This document shows, piece after piece, positions 48,782 through 58,009 of a DNA stretch of 64,000 bases. The position numbers and the translations under genes were made by a program. The notes beneath the pieces were generated by a model. That model ran no database searches. It saw only the letters and a list, made by a program, of their open reading frames with translations, and was not told where the DNA came from. The stretch comes from Microbacterium sp. ProA8 (lineage in GTDB: Bacteria > Actinomycetota > Actinomycetes > Actinomycetales > Microbacteriaceae): NCBI RefSeq assembly GCF_039905635.1, contig NZ_CP157000.1, forward strand, positions 248,001 through 312,000. The letters are read 5' to 3'. How positions within the stretch are numbered: position 1 is the stretch's first letter; every line of letters starts with the position of its first letter.

Positions 48782-49635
48782 TGACCCATCCGACGGCGCC
48801 GATCGCGGTCGCGTGCGGAGCGGCGACCGATGCGGGACTGCGGCGCCGCATCAACGAGGACGCCTACATCGCCGCCGCGCCGCTGTTCCTCGTGGCGGAT
48901 GGCATGGGCGGTCACAATGCGGGCGAGATCGCCAGTGCGGCGGTCATCGGTGAGTTCGCGCCGCTCGCGGGCCGCGAGAGCCTCACCATCGACGAGGTGC
49001 AGACGGCCGTGACGGCCTCGCGCCGCCGCGTCGCGATGCTGCCGCCCGGCGCCGGTGCGGGAGCCGGCACCACCCTCGCCGGCGTCGTGATCGCCGATGT
49101 GGACGGCGAGGGCTACTGGCTCGCCATCAACGTCGGCGACTCGCGCACCTACCGCCTCAGCGAGGGGCGGTTCGAGCAGGTGAGCGTTGACCACTCCGTG
49201 GTGCAGGAGCTTGTGGACAGCGGGCAGCTCGCCGCCGATGCGGCCGAGCGGGACTCGCGCCGCAACGTCATCACCCGCGCCATAGGTGCGGGAAGCGATT
49301 CCGAACCGGACTACTGGCTGTTCCCGGCAGAGGAGGGCGACCGCATCCTGGTCTGCTCGGACGGCCTCTCCGGAGAGCTGGATCGCGACGCGCTCCACGC
49401 CATCCTGCTCACCGAGACCGACCCGCAGGCGGCGGCGACGCGGCTCGTGCACGAGGCGATGGTGCGCGGCGGTCGCGACAACATCACGGCGCTGGTCGTC
49501 GACGCGCTCGCGGTGCGCACGCGTGCGAACCGGACGTGGGAACGCGATACGGTGCCGGTGAGCGCCCCCGCGGATCCGGCCGCCGACATCGACGGCGACA
49601 CGCTGCCGCGTGCGGTCGCCACAGGAGGATTCTGA
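48781..49635 (+). CDS. PP2C-family Ser/Thr protein phosphatase
   Basis: 284 residues with the metal-dependent PP2C motifs: DAGLRRRINEDAYI (residues about 17-30), VADGMGGHNAGEIAS with the paired Asp/Gly, GDSRTYRL, VITRAIG, and RILVCSDGLSGEL plus GGRDNITALVV near the end. A Pro/Ala/Asp tail replaces any membrane segment, so it is cytoplasmic. It is expected to reverse phosphorylation by the kinase in the same operon. Its ATG overlaps the preceding stop; a GTG three bases earlier is possible. Confidence 0.93.
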   Translation: MTHPTAPIAVACGAATDAGLRRRINEDAYIAAAPLFLVADGMGGHNAGEIASAAVIGEFAPLAGRESLTIDEVQTAVTASRRRVAMLPPGAGAGAGTTLAGVVIADVDGEGYWLAINVGDSRTYRLSEGRFEQVSVDHSVVQELVDSGQLAADAAERDSRRNVITRAIGAGSDSEPDYWLFPAEEGDRILVCSDGLSGELDRDALHAILLTETDPQAAATRLVHEAMVRGGRDNITALVVDALAVRTRANRTWERDTVPVSAPADPAADIDGDTLPRAVATGGF

Positions 49636-51032
49636 TGCCGACGCTGTACGCCCCGGGAACGACGCCGATCGCGGTCACGCCGCGCGGTTTCGCGGTGCTC
49701 GAACCGGGAACCTCGGCAGCGCTCCTCGGGCGCATCCGCAGCCTCGTCGCCGAGGGGCGCGGTCTGGGCGGCGTCATCGAGGCGCTCACGGGGGCCTACG
49801 GCGCGTCGCTGACGGCGATCCCGGCCTTCGCGGTGGCGCTCCCCGAGGCTGACGGCATCCGCATCGCCGTGCGCGGCGATTTCGCCTTCGAGGTGGACGC
49901 GGCCACGCCCGAGCGGATCACGGGCACCGGCGTGACGACGTGGACCGAGAGGGTGATCCCCGCGGTCGTGCGCGTGGCGTTGACGACGTCCGAGCCGGGC
50001 GCATCGTCGCCCGCGGAGTGGGAGATCGCCGACGGCATCGTGCTGGCCGGCGGAATCGTGTGGGATGCCGCGACCCCGCGCTCGTCGGCCGCACCGGTGC
50101 TGGCGAAGCGCCCGGAGCCCGTCGCCGTCCCGGCCGCCGCTTCGGCCCCGGAGACCCCGGCTGCCGGCGAGAACGCCTCCGACGCCCGCCCTGCGACCCC
50201 CGGTGCCGAGCCGACCTCCCCGGTTCCCGTGGCACCGCGTGCCGCCGCGTCTCCGGCCCCCGCGATAGCCGCGCCTCCCGGAGGGCTCATCGACTCCGTG
50301 CCGTCGCTCGCCGACGCAGAGACGCTCCTGCCGTCCGACTCGGCGCTCTCTCCGGACGACGTCGCGCCGACACGGACCGGATTCGATGCCTGGTTGATGG
50401 ACGAGGACGAGGAAGAGGAGGACGGCACCGGCGCCGCCGGCGCGGTCGGTTTCGACGAGCTCATCAGCGCCACCGTGATCCGCACCGCCGACGACGCCGC
50501 TCAGCGGCAGGAGTCTCCGACGCCGCCTCCTCCGCCGCCCGGCCCGCCCGTCGCGGGCGATCACGACGGCGCGACGATCTCGCTCGCCCAGGCGCGCGCG
50601 CTGCGCGCGGCGGCATCAGGCGTCGCGGATTCGGACCCGGCACCCTCCGTGGATGCTCCCCTCGACCCGCTCGCTCCGCCGCGCCCGCCCGCGCCGGGCC
50701 GCGTGCGGATGTCGACCGGGCAGGTGATCCCGCTCGACCGCACCGTCGTGATCGGGCGCCGCCCGCGCTCGACGCGCGTGAGCGGCACCGACCTGCCGCA
50801 CCTCGTCGCCGTCGACAGCCCGCAGCAGGACATCTCGCGCAGCCACGTCGAACTGCGGGCCGAAGGCGAGAGCATCGTCGCCACGGATCTGCGCACCACC
50901 AACGGCACCACGTTGCTGCGTCCGGGAACGGACCCCGTGCGACTGCATCCCGGTGAGGGCACGGTGGTGGTCCCGGGAGACGTGCTGGATCTCGGCGACG
51001 GCATCACGGTCGCGATCGAAGGGATGTCGTGA
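49635..51032 (+). CDS. FHA domain-containing protein with acidic linker
   Basis: 465 residues. The N-terminal 140 or so form a compact beta-rich domain I do not recognise (TLYAPGTTPIAVTPRGFAVL). A long Ala/Pro linker with a strongly acidic patch (LMDEDEEEEDGTG, about 254-266) and a poly-Pro run follow. The C-terminal FHA domain (about 370-465) shows VVIGRRPRST, ISRSHVEL and TTNGTTLLRPG. Thr residues in the linker could be kinase targets, giving intra-operon docking. It is joined by TGATG upstream and GTGA downstream. Confidence 0.88.
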   Translation: MPTLYAPGTTPIAVTPRGFAVLEPGTSAALLGRIRSLVAEGRGLGGVIEALTGAYGASLTAIPAFAVALPEADGIRIAVRGDFAFEVDAATPERITGTGVTTWTERVIPAVVRVALTTSEPGASSPAEWEIADGIVLAGGIVWDAATPRSSAAPVLAKRPEPVAVPAAASAPETPAAGENASDARPATPGAEPTSPVPVAPRAAASPAPAIAAPPGGLIDSVPSLADAETLLPSDSALSPDDVAPTRTGFDAWLMDEDEEEEDGTGAAGAVGFDELISATVIRTADDAAQRQESPTPPPPPPGPPVAGDHDGATISLAQARALRAAASGVADSDPAPSVDAPLDPLAPPRPPAPGRVRMSTGQVIPLDRTVVIGRRPRSTRVSGTDLPHLVAVDSPQQDISRSHVELRAEGESIVATDLRTTNGTTLLRPGTDPVRLHPGEGTVVVPGDVLDLGDGITVAIEGMS

Positions 51033-52735
51033 GTCCCAAGCGCGCGCCGATGGCGCCGCCCGATCTGCCGGGCTTCACCTACGTCGACCTGCTCGGGTCC
51101 GGCGGCTTCGCCGACGTGTACCTCTACGAGCAGCAGCTTCCCAAGAGGCGTGTGGCCGTCAAGGTGCTGCTCACGGAGCGCATGTCGAGCGGCTCGGTCG
51201 AGGAGTTCACCGCCGAGGCCAACGTCATGGCGATGCTCTCGACGCACCCGGCGATCGTCACGATCTACCAGGCCGGCGTCGCGCAGGACGGGCGCCCGTA
51301 CCTCGTGATGGAGTACTGCCCACGCCCGAACCTGCAGGTGCGCTACCGGCGCGAACCGTTCTCGATCGCCGAATCGCTCCGCGTCGGCGTGCAGGTCGCC
51401 GCCGCGGTCGAGACCGCCCACCGCGCCGGGGTGCTCCACCGCGACATCAAGCCCGCGAACATCCTGGTCACCGAGTACAACCGTCCGGCGCTCACCGACT
51501 TCGGCATCGCATCGACGACGAATGCCGCGGCCGAGTCGGCAGGCCTGTCGATTCCGTGGTCGCCGCCGGAGTCGTTCGCCGATGTGCCGCGCAGCGACCC
51601 GCGCTCCGACGTGTGGGCGCTCGGAGCGACCGTCTACACGCTCCTCGCCGGCCGGTCGCCGTTCGAGCTGCCGGGTCAGCGCAACTCGGCGGCCGAGCTC
51701 ATCCACCGCATCGAGACGCTCGCGCTGCCGCCTCTCGGCCGCGCCGACGTGCCGGTGTCGCTGCAGCGGGCGCTCGAGCGGGCGATGGCCAAGTCGCCCG
51801 CCGATCGCTACGAGAGCGCGCTGGCGTTCGCGCGCGCGCTGCAGACCGTGCAGATCGAGTTGTCGCACTCCGTGACGCCGATCGACATCCTCGACGATCA
51901 GCTTCCGGACGACATCGAGGAGGACGAGGACGACGGGCTCACGCGCGTGCGGGGCGTCGTCAGCATCAATCCCGAGACGACTCCGGCAGCCGGCATGACG
52001 CGTCCGTCGGCGGTCACCGCCCCGGCGGCGTCGCGGTTCGAACCGGCGCCCGTCGACGCCGAGACCGTCGCACGGTCGGTGACGCCGGCGTCGACGTACG
52101 AACAGACGCAGCTCCGCGGGCTGCCCCACCAGCCGGCGTCGTTCGACGAGACGGTGCTTCGTGCGCCCGCGACCACCGGCTTCGCGCCCACCGACGCCAC
52201 GACCGTGGCTCGGGGCGCAATCCACGAGCACGGAGCTGCGGCCACCGTGCCGGGGATGTTCACCCCCGGCGCCGATGACGCCGGCGCAGCCGACGCCGAC
52301 CAGGTCGCGCCGCCGCGTCGCCGCACCGGACTGTGGATCGGGCTCGGCGCCGGTGCCCTGGTGATCGTCGCCGTGATCATCGGAGTGTCGCTCCCCGGTC
52401 TGCTATCGGGCACGTCGCAGGATCCGCCGACCCCCTCCGCCTCGTCGAAGCCGCAGGATCCGATCGCGATGGTCGTGCCGCCCGTGGAAGACGTGGCAGG
52501 TGCCGCCGTCGAGGGCGGTGTGCGCTTCACCTGGACGAATCCCGACCCGCAGGACGGCGACAGCTATATCGTCGAACCGGTCTCGGCGAGCGACCCCACC
52601 ACCGAGGCGCAGCCCGTGGACACCGCCGAGATCGTCGTTCCTGCCGTGGCGTCGGGGCAGACCTGCATCGACGTCACTCTCGTGCGCGAGAACGGCCAGT
52701 ACCAGCAGACGCCGAGCCGGGGGTGCGCGCCATGA
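51029..52735 (+). CDS. Transmembrane Ser/Thr protein kinase (PknB-like)
   Basis: 568 residues. The kinase domain (about 15-275) has the Gly loop LGSGGFADVYL, VAVKVL with the ATP-binding Lys, HRDIKPANIL (about 138) and DFGIAS (about 157). The activation loop is short (TTNAAAESAGLSIPWSPPE). A Thr-rich linker, an Arg stop-transfer and one transmembrane helix (GLWIGLGAGALVIVAVIIGV, about 434-453) lead to an external Fn3-like domain of about 95 residues with two Cys, not the PASTA repeats of PknB. That outside domain resembles the Fn3 modules of the giant proteins in the same operon. The GTG overlaps the previous stop. Confidence 0.93.
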   Translation: MSPKRAPMAPPDLPGFTYVDLLGSGGFADVYLYEQQLPKRRVAVKVLLTERMSSGSVEEFTAEANVMAMLSTHPAIVTIYQAGVAQDGRPYLVMEYCPRPNLQVRYRREPFSIAESLRVGVQVAAAVETAHRAGVLHRDIKPANILVTEYNRPALTDFGIASTTNAAAESAGLSIPWSPPESFADVPRSDPRSDVWALGATVYTLLAGRSPFELPGQRNSAAELIHRIETLALPPLGRADVPVSLQRALERAMAKSPADRYESALAFARALQTVQIELSHSVTPIDILDDQLPDDIEEDEDDGLTRVRGVVSINPETTPAAGMTRPSAVTAPAASRFEPAPVDAETVARSVTPASTYEQTQLRGLPHQPASFDETVLRAPATTGFAPTDATTVARGAIHEHGAAATVPGMFTPGADDAGAADADQVAPPRRRTGLWIGLGAGALVIVAVIIGVSLPGLLSGTSQDPPTPSASSKPQDPIAMVVPPVEDVAGAAVEGGVRFTWTNPDPQDGDSYIVEPVSASDPTTEAQPVDTAEIVVPAVASGQTCIDVTLVRENGQYQQTPSRGCAP

Positions 52736-53484
52736 CCGCTGCCGTTGCCGACACGCTGAGGGTCGAGTTCGCCGGAGAGGAGTTCTCGGTTCCGCCCGAC
52801 GCGGTGTTCACGGTCGGACGTGAGGGCGATCTCGCGATCGATGACAACCTGTTCCTGCACCGCAACTTCCTCACCATCCAGAACGTCGAGGGACTCTGGC
52901 TGCTGTCCAACGTGGGCTCGCGCCTCTCGGCGACCGTCACCGACACCGGTGGGCGCGTGCAGGCCTGGCTCGCCCCGGGCGCACGCCTGCCGCTGGTCTT
53001 CGCGGCGACATCCGTCATCTTCAGCGCGGGGCCGACGACCTACGAGCTCACCATCCACGCCGCAGAGCCGACGTTCCGCGACACGCAGCCGGCGCCCGAC
53101 GACGACGGGCTGAGCACGATCGGAGACGTGCCGCTCACCCAGAGCCAGCGCGTCATGATCCTCGCGCTCGCCGAGCCGGTGCTGCGGCGGGAGGGGACCG
53201 GCATGAGCGAGCTGCCCACGTCGGCGCAGGCTGCCGAGCGGCTGGGGTGGACGCTGACCCGGTTCAACCGCAAGCTCGACAACGTGTGCGACAAGCTCGA
53301 CCGCATCGGGGTCCCGGGCATGCGGGGCGGCGTCCGGTCCTACGCCACCAATCGCCGGGTGCGGCTCGTCGAGCACGCGCTTGCGGCGCGCCTGGTCACG
53401 CGTGACGATCTGCCGCTCCTCGACGAGGAACGCGCGAACTCGCTCAGCGGCGAACGCGACGCCCGCACCGACGAAGACGGCTGA
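52732..53484 (+). CDS. FHA domain protein with helical C-terminal domain
   Basis: 250 residues. The N-terminal FHA domain (about 8-105) is atypical: GREGDLAIDDNLFLHRNFL keeps the GR and the H of the binding loop, but the usual SxxH and TNG are altered (NVGSR). Residues about 135-210 form a helical region with an HTH-like segment (SAQAAERLGWTLTRFNRKLD), so it may carry a phosphorylation signal to DNA. Last gene of the overlapping series; a two-way hairpin follows. Confidence 0.87.
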   Translation: MTAAVADTLRVEFAGEEFSVPPDAVFTVGREGDLAIDDNLFLHRNFLTIQNVEGLWLLSNVGSRLSATVTDTGGRVQAWLAPGARLPLVFAATSVIFSAGPTTYELTIHAAEPTFRDTQPAPDDDGLSTIGDVPLTQSQRVMILALAEPVLRREGTGMSELPTSAQAAERLGWTLTRFNRKLDNVCDKLDRIGVPGMRGGVRSYATNRRVRLVEHALAARLVTRDDLPLLDEERANSLSGERDARTDEDG

Positions 53485-53495
53485 GCACCGGATGA

Positions 53496-53525
53496 GCGCG
53501 CCGGCGGTGCCGACCGCCGTCGCGC
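53496..53525. terminator. Two-way hairpin terminator at the end of the kinase operon
   Basis: GCGCGCCGGCGGT (53496-53508) pairs with ACCGCCGTCGCGC (53513-53525) with one mismatch. It sits between the last FHA gene and the converging resolvase-like gene. Confidence 0.75.
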
Positions 53526-53529
53526 GAGG

Positions 53530-54021
53530 TCAGCGTCCGGCGTCGTAGAGGTGGCGGCCGCCGTGGCTGACGACCTTGACGACCACGCCCCGGCGGTGCA
53601 GCTCGGCGACCGTGCGGGTCTCCTCGTCGATGTCGCGGCCGAGCGCGTGCACGTTCGCGACGACGAGCACATCGCCGCGCCCCAGTGTGCCGAACAGGCG
53701 CACCAGACGTTCCTCCCACGACTCGAGCGTCTCGGGAGCGGGGTGACGGAAGCCCTCGATCGGCACCCCGAACCGCGTGAGGTCGTTGCGCTGCTCGACC
53801 ACCGAAGGCATGTCGTCGCGAGAGATGACGAGTCCAACCAGCCGTGATCCGGCGGGCTGGGCCTGCCACCAGTTGCGGTTCTGCTGAAGCTCGGTGAAGC
53901 ACTTGGGGCACTCCGCCGCCGGGTGCGGCAGGTGCAGGGGCGCTGTGTCGGCGCCGATCGACCCCGGAGTCGCCACCGCGTGCGTGTGGCCGGCTCCCGG
54001 CGTCTTCGTCGTCTCGCTCAT
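53530..54021 (-). CDS. Resolvase-like protein, catalytic domain only, with N-terminal CxxC
   Basis: 163 residues. Residues about 25-60 carry AECPKCF and aromatic residues. From about 58 the fold matches the serine-recombinase catalytic domain: RLVGLVISRDDMPSVVEQRN (Ser aligned with the nucleophile of RVSTDDQ), LFGTLGRGDVLVVANVHALG (equivalent of the DRLxR region) and VVVKVVSHGG. The Arg before the nucleophile is missing and no HTH or zinc DNA-binding domain follows, so recombination is doubtful. No site-like repeats or mobile genes surround it. AAGGGG precedes the ATG. A domesticated regulatory or scaffold role is a guess. Confidence 0.78.
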   Translation of the reverse strand: MSETTKTPGAGHTHAVATPGSIGADTAPLHLPHPAAECPKCFTELQQNRNWWQAQPAGSRLVGLVISRDDMPSVVEQRNDLTRFGVPIEGFRHPAPETLESWEERLVRLFGTLGRGDVLVVANVHALGRDIDEETRTVAELHRRGVVVKVVSHGGRHLYDAGR

Positions 54022-54121
54022 GTGAGGCCCCTTCGCTCACTCATCATTCTCTCATCCAGCCGTCGCCGCGCCGCCGGTGCGATGCCCCGGAGGCAGCGCG
54101 CCCCGTCGTCGGTCCTCGTCG

Positions 54122-55966
54122 TCAGTCCTCATCGTCGAGGCGCAGCTCGACGCTGAGCTGGTCGGCGTCGAGCTCGGCGAGCGCGTGGCGCAGCGCCGGC
54201 GTGCTGTAGCCCCCGCCCGACGACAGCTCGTTCAGCCGCGCGCGCATCGCCTCGATCATCGCGACGCGCAGCTCGAGCAGATCCCGCGTCGGCAGGTCGT
54301 CGCGGTCGTCGGGCGGGTCGACCATCCGGCTGCCGACGACGGCGACGAGTTCGCCCGGGAACGCGGTGCCGTCCCGGCGGCGCAGCGCCGGGTCCGATAG
54401 TGCTGTCGCGGCCGCGTCGCGCAGCTCGTCGTCGAGGGCGGACTGCTCGGCCTTGTCGAGGCTGTCCTCGCCGGGCCGGTCGAGCCGCAGCAGCCGCACG
54501 ACCCACGGCAGGGTGAAGCCCTGCAGCATGAGGCTCCCCGCAGCGACGGCGAACGCGATGAAGACGAGCAGCGCCCGGTCGCCGGTCTCGTCCCGGGGCA
54601 GGGTCTGCGCGGCGGCGAGCGTCACGACGCCGCGCATGCCGGCCCAGACGATGATCGCGCCGTGCTTCCAGCCGAGCGGCGACGCCTGGTAGTAGTCCAG
54701 GTCGTTCAGCGCCCGCGCGATCCGCGCACGCATCGACGCGAGACGCCGCTGCGCCCGTGGGCTGTCGAAGCTCACCTCATCGCGCCGGTTGCGACGGCGG
54801 CGGGATGCCGGTGGCCGGGCGCCGCCGCCGGAAGCGGACGTGGCGACCGCCTGCTCCGTCGCCTCGGCGGCGGAGCTTGCCGGCGGGACCTCGCCCGACG
54901 CGATCTCGTCGATGCGTGCCGACATCGCCTCGAGCCGGCTGCGCTGACGGCCGCGCGCCCGCCGGCTCTGCAGCCAGACGAGGAGGGAGACATAGGCCGC
55001 TCGCACCCCGATCAGGATCGCGAGGGCGGCGGCCGCGATCGCGAGCCCGGTGCCGAGCCCGTTGTGGTCCTCGATGTTCTGGGTCACGATCTCGTTGAGC
55101 TCGAGGCCCATGACCAGGAAGACGGCGCCCTCCAGCACGAGTTCGATGGTCCGCCAGTTGTGCTCGTCCGAGCGGCGCTGCTCGGGTGAGAACCACCGAG
55201 CCGCCCCCTGGCCGGTCACGATGCCGGCGACGACCGCCGCGACGAGGCCCGACCCGCCGAGCTCCTCGGTCGGGATGTACGCGATGAAGGGCACCACGAA
55301 TCCGACGGCCGTGTTCGCGGCCGAGTTCTTGATGAGCGCCCGCAGGCGCAGGTTGAGCAGGCCGACGATCGCGCCGACCACCGCCGCGACGAGGACGCCC
55401 CAGGCGAAGGCGGGGATGAACCCGGCCCCCACACCGGCATCGCCGACGACGGTGGTGGCGACGGCGACCGAGGTGATCATCGTGCGCAGCAGCACCAGCG
55501 CCGTGGCGTCGTTGAGCAGGCTCTCTCCCTCGAGCATCGTCACGACGCGCCGCGAGACACCCAGGCGCTTCACGATGGAGGTGGCGACGGCATCCGTCGG
55601 ACTGAGGATCGCGCCCAGGGCGACGGCGATGGCGGGCTGGATGCCGGGGATCACGGCCATGAAGAAGAGGCCCAGCACGATCGAGCTGACGATGACGAGG
55701 AGGAACGACAGCCCCGCGATCGGACCGAAGTCGCGGCGGAACTCGATCGCCGGCAGGGAGACGGCAGCCGAGTACAGCAACGGCGGGAGAACGCCCACCA
55801 GGATCCACTCGGGGTCGATCTCGGGGATCTCCACGAACGGCAGGACGCTCACCGCGGCCCCGACGAGCAGCAGGATCAACGGCCCCGCGATCCCGAGCTT
55901 CGGCGCCACCGCCGTCGCGAGCGCGATGACGAGGATCGCGACGATGACGACGATCAGCACTTCCAC
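54122..55966 (-). CDS. CPA1-family Na+/H+ antiporter
   Basis: 614 residues with about 12 transmembrane helices in two blocks. The ion-binding region is LSPTDAVATS (about 121-130) and SLLNDATALVLLRT (about 148-161); the ND pair indicates an electroneutral CPA1-type exchanger. A long charged loop (about 335-420, rich in Arg, Ser and Ala) separates the last helices, and a cytoplasmic tail of about 120 residues ends in Asp/Glu. It extrudes Na+ (or K+) in exchange for protons. The start is the GTG at 55966, 7 bases after TAGGCT. It lies downstream of mdh on the same strand but with its own promoter. Confidence 0.9.
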   Translation of the reverse strand: MEVLIVVIVAILVIALATAVAPKLGIAGPLILLLVGAAVSVLPFVEIPEIDPEWILVGVLPPLLYSAAVSLPAIEFRRDFGPIAGLSFLLVIVSSIVLGLFFMAVIPGIQPAIAVALGAILSPTDAVATSIVKRLGVSRRVVTMLEGESLLNDATALVLLRTMITSVAVATTVVGDAGVGAGFIPAFAWGVLVAAVVGAIVGLLNLRLRALIKNSAANTAVGFVVPFIAYIPTEELGGSGLVAAVVAGIVTGQGAARWFSPEQRRSDEHNWRTIELVLEGAVFLVMGLELNEIVTQNIEDHNGLGTGLAIAAAALAILIGVRAAYVSLLVWLQSRRARGRQRSRLEAMSARIDEIASGEVPPASSAAEATEQAVATSASGGGARPPASRRRRNRRDEVSFDSPRAQRRLASMRARIARALNDLDYYQASPLGWKHGAIIVWAGMRGVVTLAAAQTLPRDETGDRALLVFIAFAVAAGSLMLQGFTLPWVVRLLRLDRPGEDSLDKAEQSALDDELRDAAATALSDPALRRRDGTAFPGELVAVVGSRMVDPPDDRDDLPTRDLLELRVAMIEAMRARLNELSSGGGYSTPALRHALAELDADQLSVELRLDDED

Positions 55967-55973
55967 GCCTCAG

Positions 55974-55979
55974 AGCCTA
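55974..55979 (-). promoter_or_regulatory. -10 box for a leaderless start (antiporter)
   Basis: On the minus strand TAGGCT is followed by 7 bases and GTG at 55966. Confidence 0.6.
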
Positions 55980-56024
55980 GTGACGGCCTTCCACGCCGAT
56001 TCGCGGGGTGCGGGGTGGCGACGG

Positions 56025-57047
56025 CTAGAGCACGCCGAGTTCCCGCACCGCGTCGCGCTCGGCGACGAGTTCTTCGACGGATGCCGCGAGCCGGCGCTGC
56101 GCGCGAACGTCGAGGTCGAGCCCTTCGACGACACGGTAGCCATGGCCGTCGCCGCGCGAGGTCACCGGGAAGGAGCACACCAGCCCTTCGGGCACCCCGT
56201 ATTCGCCGCGCGACACGACGGCGGCAGAGGTCACCCCGCGACCGGACCCGAGCTGCTCGTCGCGCACGTGGTCGATCGCGGCGTTCGCCGCCGAGGCCAC
56301 CGACGACGAGCCGCGCACCTCGATGATCTCGGCGCCGCGCTTCGCGACCCGGGGGATGAAGACGTCGTCGAGCCACGCCGTCGCCGCCTCGCGGCCACCC
56401 AGCCGCTCGGCCAGCGCCTCGAGCACCGGCATCCCGTCTTCGAGGATCGCGTGAGAGACGTCGGGAAACTGGGTCGCGGAGTGATTTCCCCACACGATGA
56501 CGTCCGCAATGGCCACAGGCCCGACCTGCAGGGTCTCGGCGAGCTGGCCCACGGCGCGGTTGTGGTCGAGGCGCGTGAGCGCGCTGAAGCGGTCGGCGGG
56601 CAGCTGAGGAGCAGCGGATGCCGCCGCGATGAGCGCGTTCGTGTTGGCGGGATTGCCCACCACGACCACGCGCACGTCCTCGTCCGCCACGGCGCCGATC
56701 GCCTTGCCCTGGGGGCCGAAGATGCCGGCGTTCGCCGCGAGCAGGTCGCCGCGCTCCATGCCGGCCGTCCGCGGCCGGGCGCCGACGAGCATCGCGATGC
56801 GGGTGCCGTTGAAGGCGGTCAGCGGGTCGTCGGTCACGTCGACGTCGACCAGCAGCGGGAACGCGCAGTCCTGCAGCTCGAGCGCGGCGCCCTCGGCTGC
56901 CCGCATGCCCTGCGGGATCTCGAGCAGTCGCAGCCGAACCGGACGGTCCGGCCCGAGCATGTCGCCCGCCGCGATGCGGAACATCAGCGCGTAGCCGATC
57001 TGCCCGCCGCCGCCGGTGATGGTCACGGTCGTGGGTTCGCTCGCCAT
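56025..57047 (-). CDS. mdh: Malate dehydrogenase
   Basis: 340 residues of the cytosolic-type malate dehydrogenase used by actinobacteria (about 327-330 usual). It shows the NAD-binding [14 protein letters not shown] (about 8-21), the [20 protein letters not shown] region, [22 protein letters not shown], and the catalytic [14 protein letters not shown] with its His. It interconverts malate and oxaloacetate in the TCA cycle. The ATG follows TAGGCT by 6 bases, and the 92-base gap to the next gene is a compact divergent promoter. Confidence 0.96.
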   Translation of the reverse strand: MASEPTTVTITGGGGQIGYALMFRIAAGDMLGPDRPVRLRLLEIPQGMRAAEGAALELQDCAFPLLVDVDVTDDPLTAFNGTRIAMLVGARPRTAGMERGDLLAANAGIFGPQGKAIGAVADEDVRVVVVGNPANTNALIAAASAAPQLPADRFSALTRLDHNRAVGQLAETLQVGPVAIADVIVWGNHSATQFPDVSHAILEDGMPVLEALAERLGGREAATAWLDDVFIPRVAKRGAEIIEVRGSSSVASAANAAIDHVRDEQLGSGRGVTSAAVVSRGEYGVPEGLVCSFPVTSRGDGHGYRVVEGLDLDVRAQRRLAASVEELVAERDAVRELGVL

Positions 57048-57053
57048 GCCATG

Positions 57054-57059
57054 AGCCTA
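57054..57059 (-). promoter_or_regulatory. -10 box for a leaderless start (mdh)
   Basis: On the minus strand TAGGCT is followed by 6 bases and ATG at 57047. Confidence 0.65.
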
Positions 57060-57126
57060 TGCCCGCGGCATTGTACGCAATCAGCGCGAATATGTGGCGT
57101 TCCTGTGTGCGATCAGGCGTTCGGGG

Positions 57127-57132
57127 TACCGT
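57127..57132 (+). promoter_or_regulatory. -10 box for a leaderless start (metallopeptidase)
   Basis: TACCGT, then 7 bases, then ATG at 57140. With the mdh box it makes a back-to-back pair in 92 bases. Confidence 0.65.
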
Positions 57133-57139
57133 GACAGGC

Positions 57140-58009
57140 ATGACGTTCAATGAGAACGCCAACGTCGGGGGGAACACGGCGCGGCGTCGAGGAGCGGGCG
57201 CGGCGGTGGCGGGCGGTGGCATCGCCGGCATCGGCGCGATCGCCGTACTTCTGTTCCAGCTGTTCACCGGACAGGACCTGTCGGGCATCATTCCCACGGC
57301 GCCGCAGGCGGGCGCGGGCGAGGAGTCCGAGATCGCGCAGTGCGAGACGGGCGCCGATGCGAACACCAACGACGACTGCCGGCTCGCCGCCGGGAGCCTG
57401 GTGCTCGACGAGTACTGGACCGAGCAGATGCAGGGGTATCGCGCGCCCCAGCTCGTGATCGTGGACGGTCAGACGGGAACGGCGTGCGGCACGGCATCCA
57501 ACCAGACCGGTCCGTTCTACTGCCCGCCCGAAGAGACCGTCTACATCGACCCGACGTTCTTCGGGCTGCTGCGTCAGCAGTTCGACGCGTCCGCGGGCGA
57601 CCTCGCCCAGCTCTACGTGCTCGCCCACGAGTACGGGCACCACGTGCAGCACATCGCGGGCATCATGGAGCAGCATCCCAACAACGGCACCGGACCTGAC
57701 AGCAACGGCGTGCGCACCGAGCTGCAGGCCGACTGCTTCGCCGGCGCGTGGGTGGGCGACATGACCGAACAGGTCGACGAGAACGGCGTGCCGTATCTGC
57801 AGGAGCCTACCCAGCAGCAGATCGCCGACGCGATCAACGCGGCAGGCGTCGTCGGCGACGACCACATCCAGCAGCAGACCGGCGGCGTGGTGAACCCCGA
57901 GTCCTGGACGCACGGCTCCAGCGAGCAGCGTCAGCGCTGGTTCGAGGAGGGGTACCGGGGTGGTGTCTCCGCGTGCGACACCTTCGGTGTCTCCGGGGGA
58001 AGCCTATGA
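57140..58009 (+). CDS. Neutral zinc metallopeptidase (YpfJ/KPN_02809 family)
   Basis: 289 residues. A short cytoplasmic Asn/Arg-rich start is followed by one membrane helix (about 20-42, AAVAGGGIAGIGAIAVLLFQ) and an outside domain. The zinc site is LAHEYGHHVQH (HExxH at about 163-167), and the third ligand lies in RTELQADCFAGAW. SLVLDEYWTEQM and the C-terminal RWFEEGYRGG are family signatures. Physiological substrates are unknown. ATGA overlap with the aminopeptidase gene implies co-translation and perhaps joint peptide breakdown. Confidence 0.92.
   Translation: MTFNENANVGGNTARRRGAGAAVAGGGIAGIGAIAVLLFQLFTGQDLSGIIPTAPQAGAGEESEIAQCETGADANTNDDCRLAAGSLVLDEYWTEQMQGYRAPQLVIVDGQTGTACGTASNQTGPFYCPPEETVYIDPTFFGLLRQQFDASAGDLAQLYVLAHEYGHHVQHIAGIMEQHPNNGTGPDSNGVRTELQADCFAGAWVGDMTEQVDENGVPYLQEPTQQQIADAINAAGVVGDDHIQQQTGGVVNPESWTHGSSEQRQRWFEEGYRGGVSACDTFGVSGGSL

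Noticed and set aside
53530..54021. Active mobile element or integron centred on the resolvase-like gene
   Set aside because: There is no DNA-binding domain, no terminal repeats, no accessory genes and no base-composition change.
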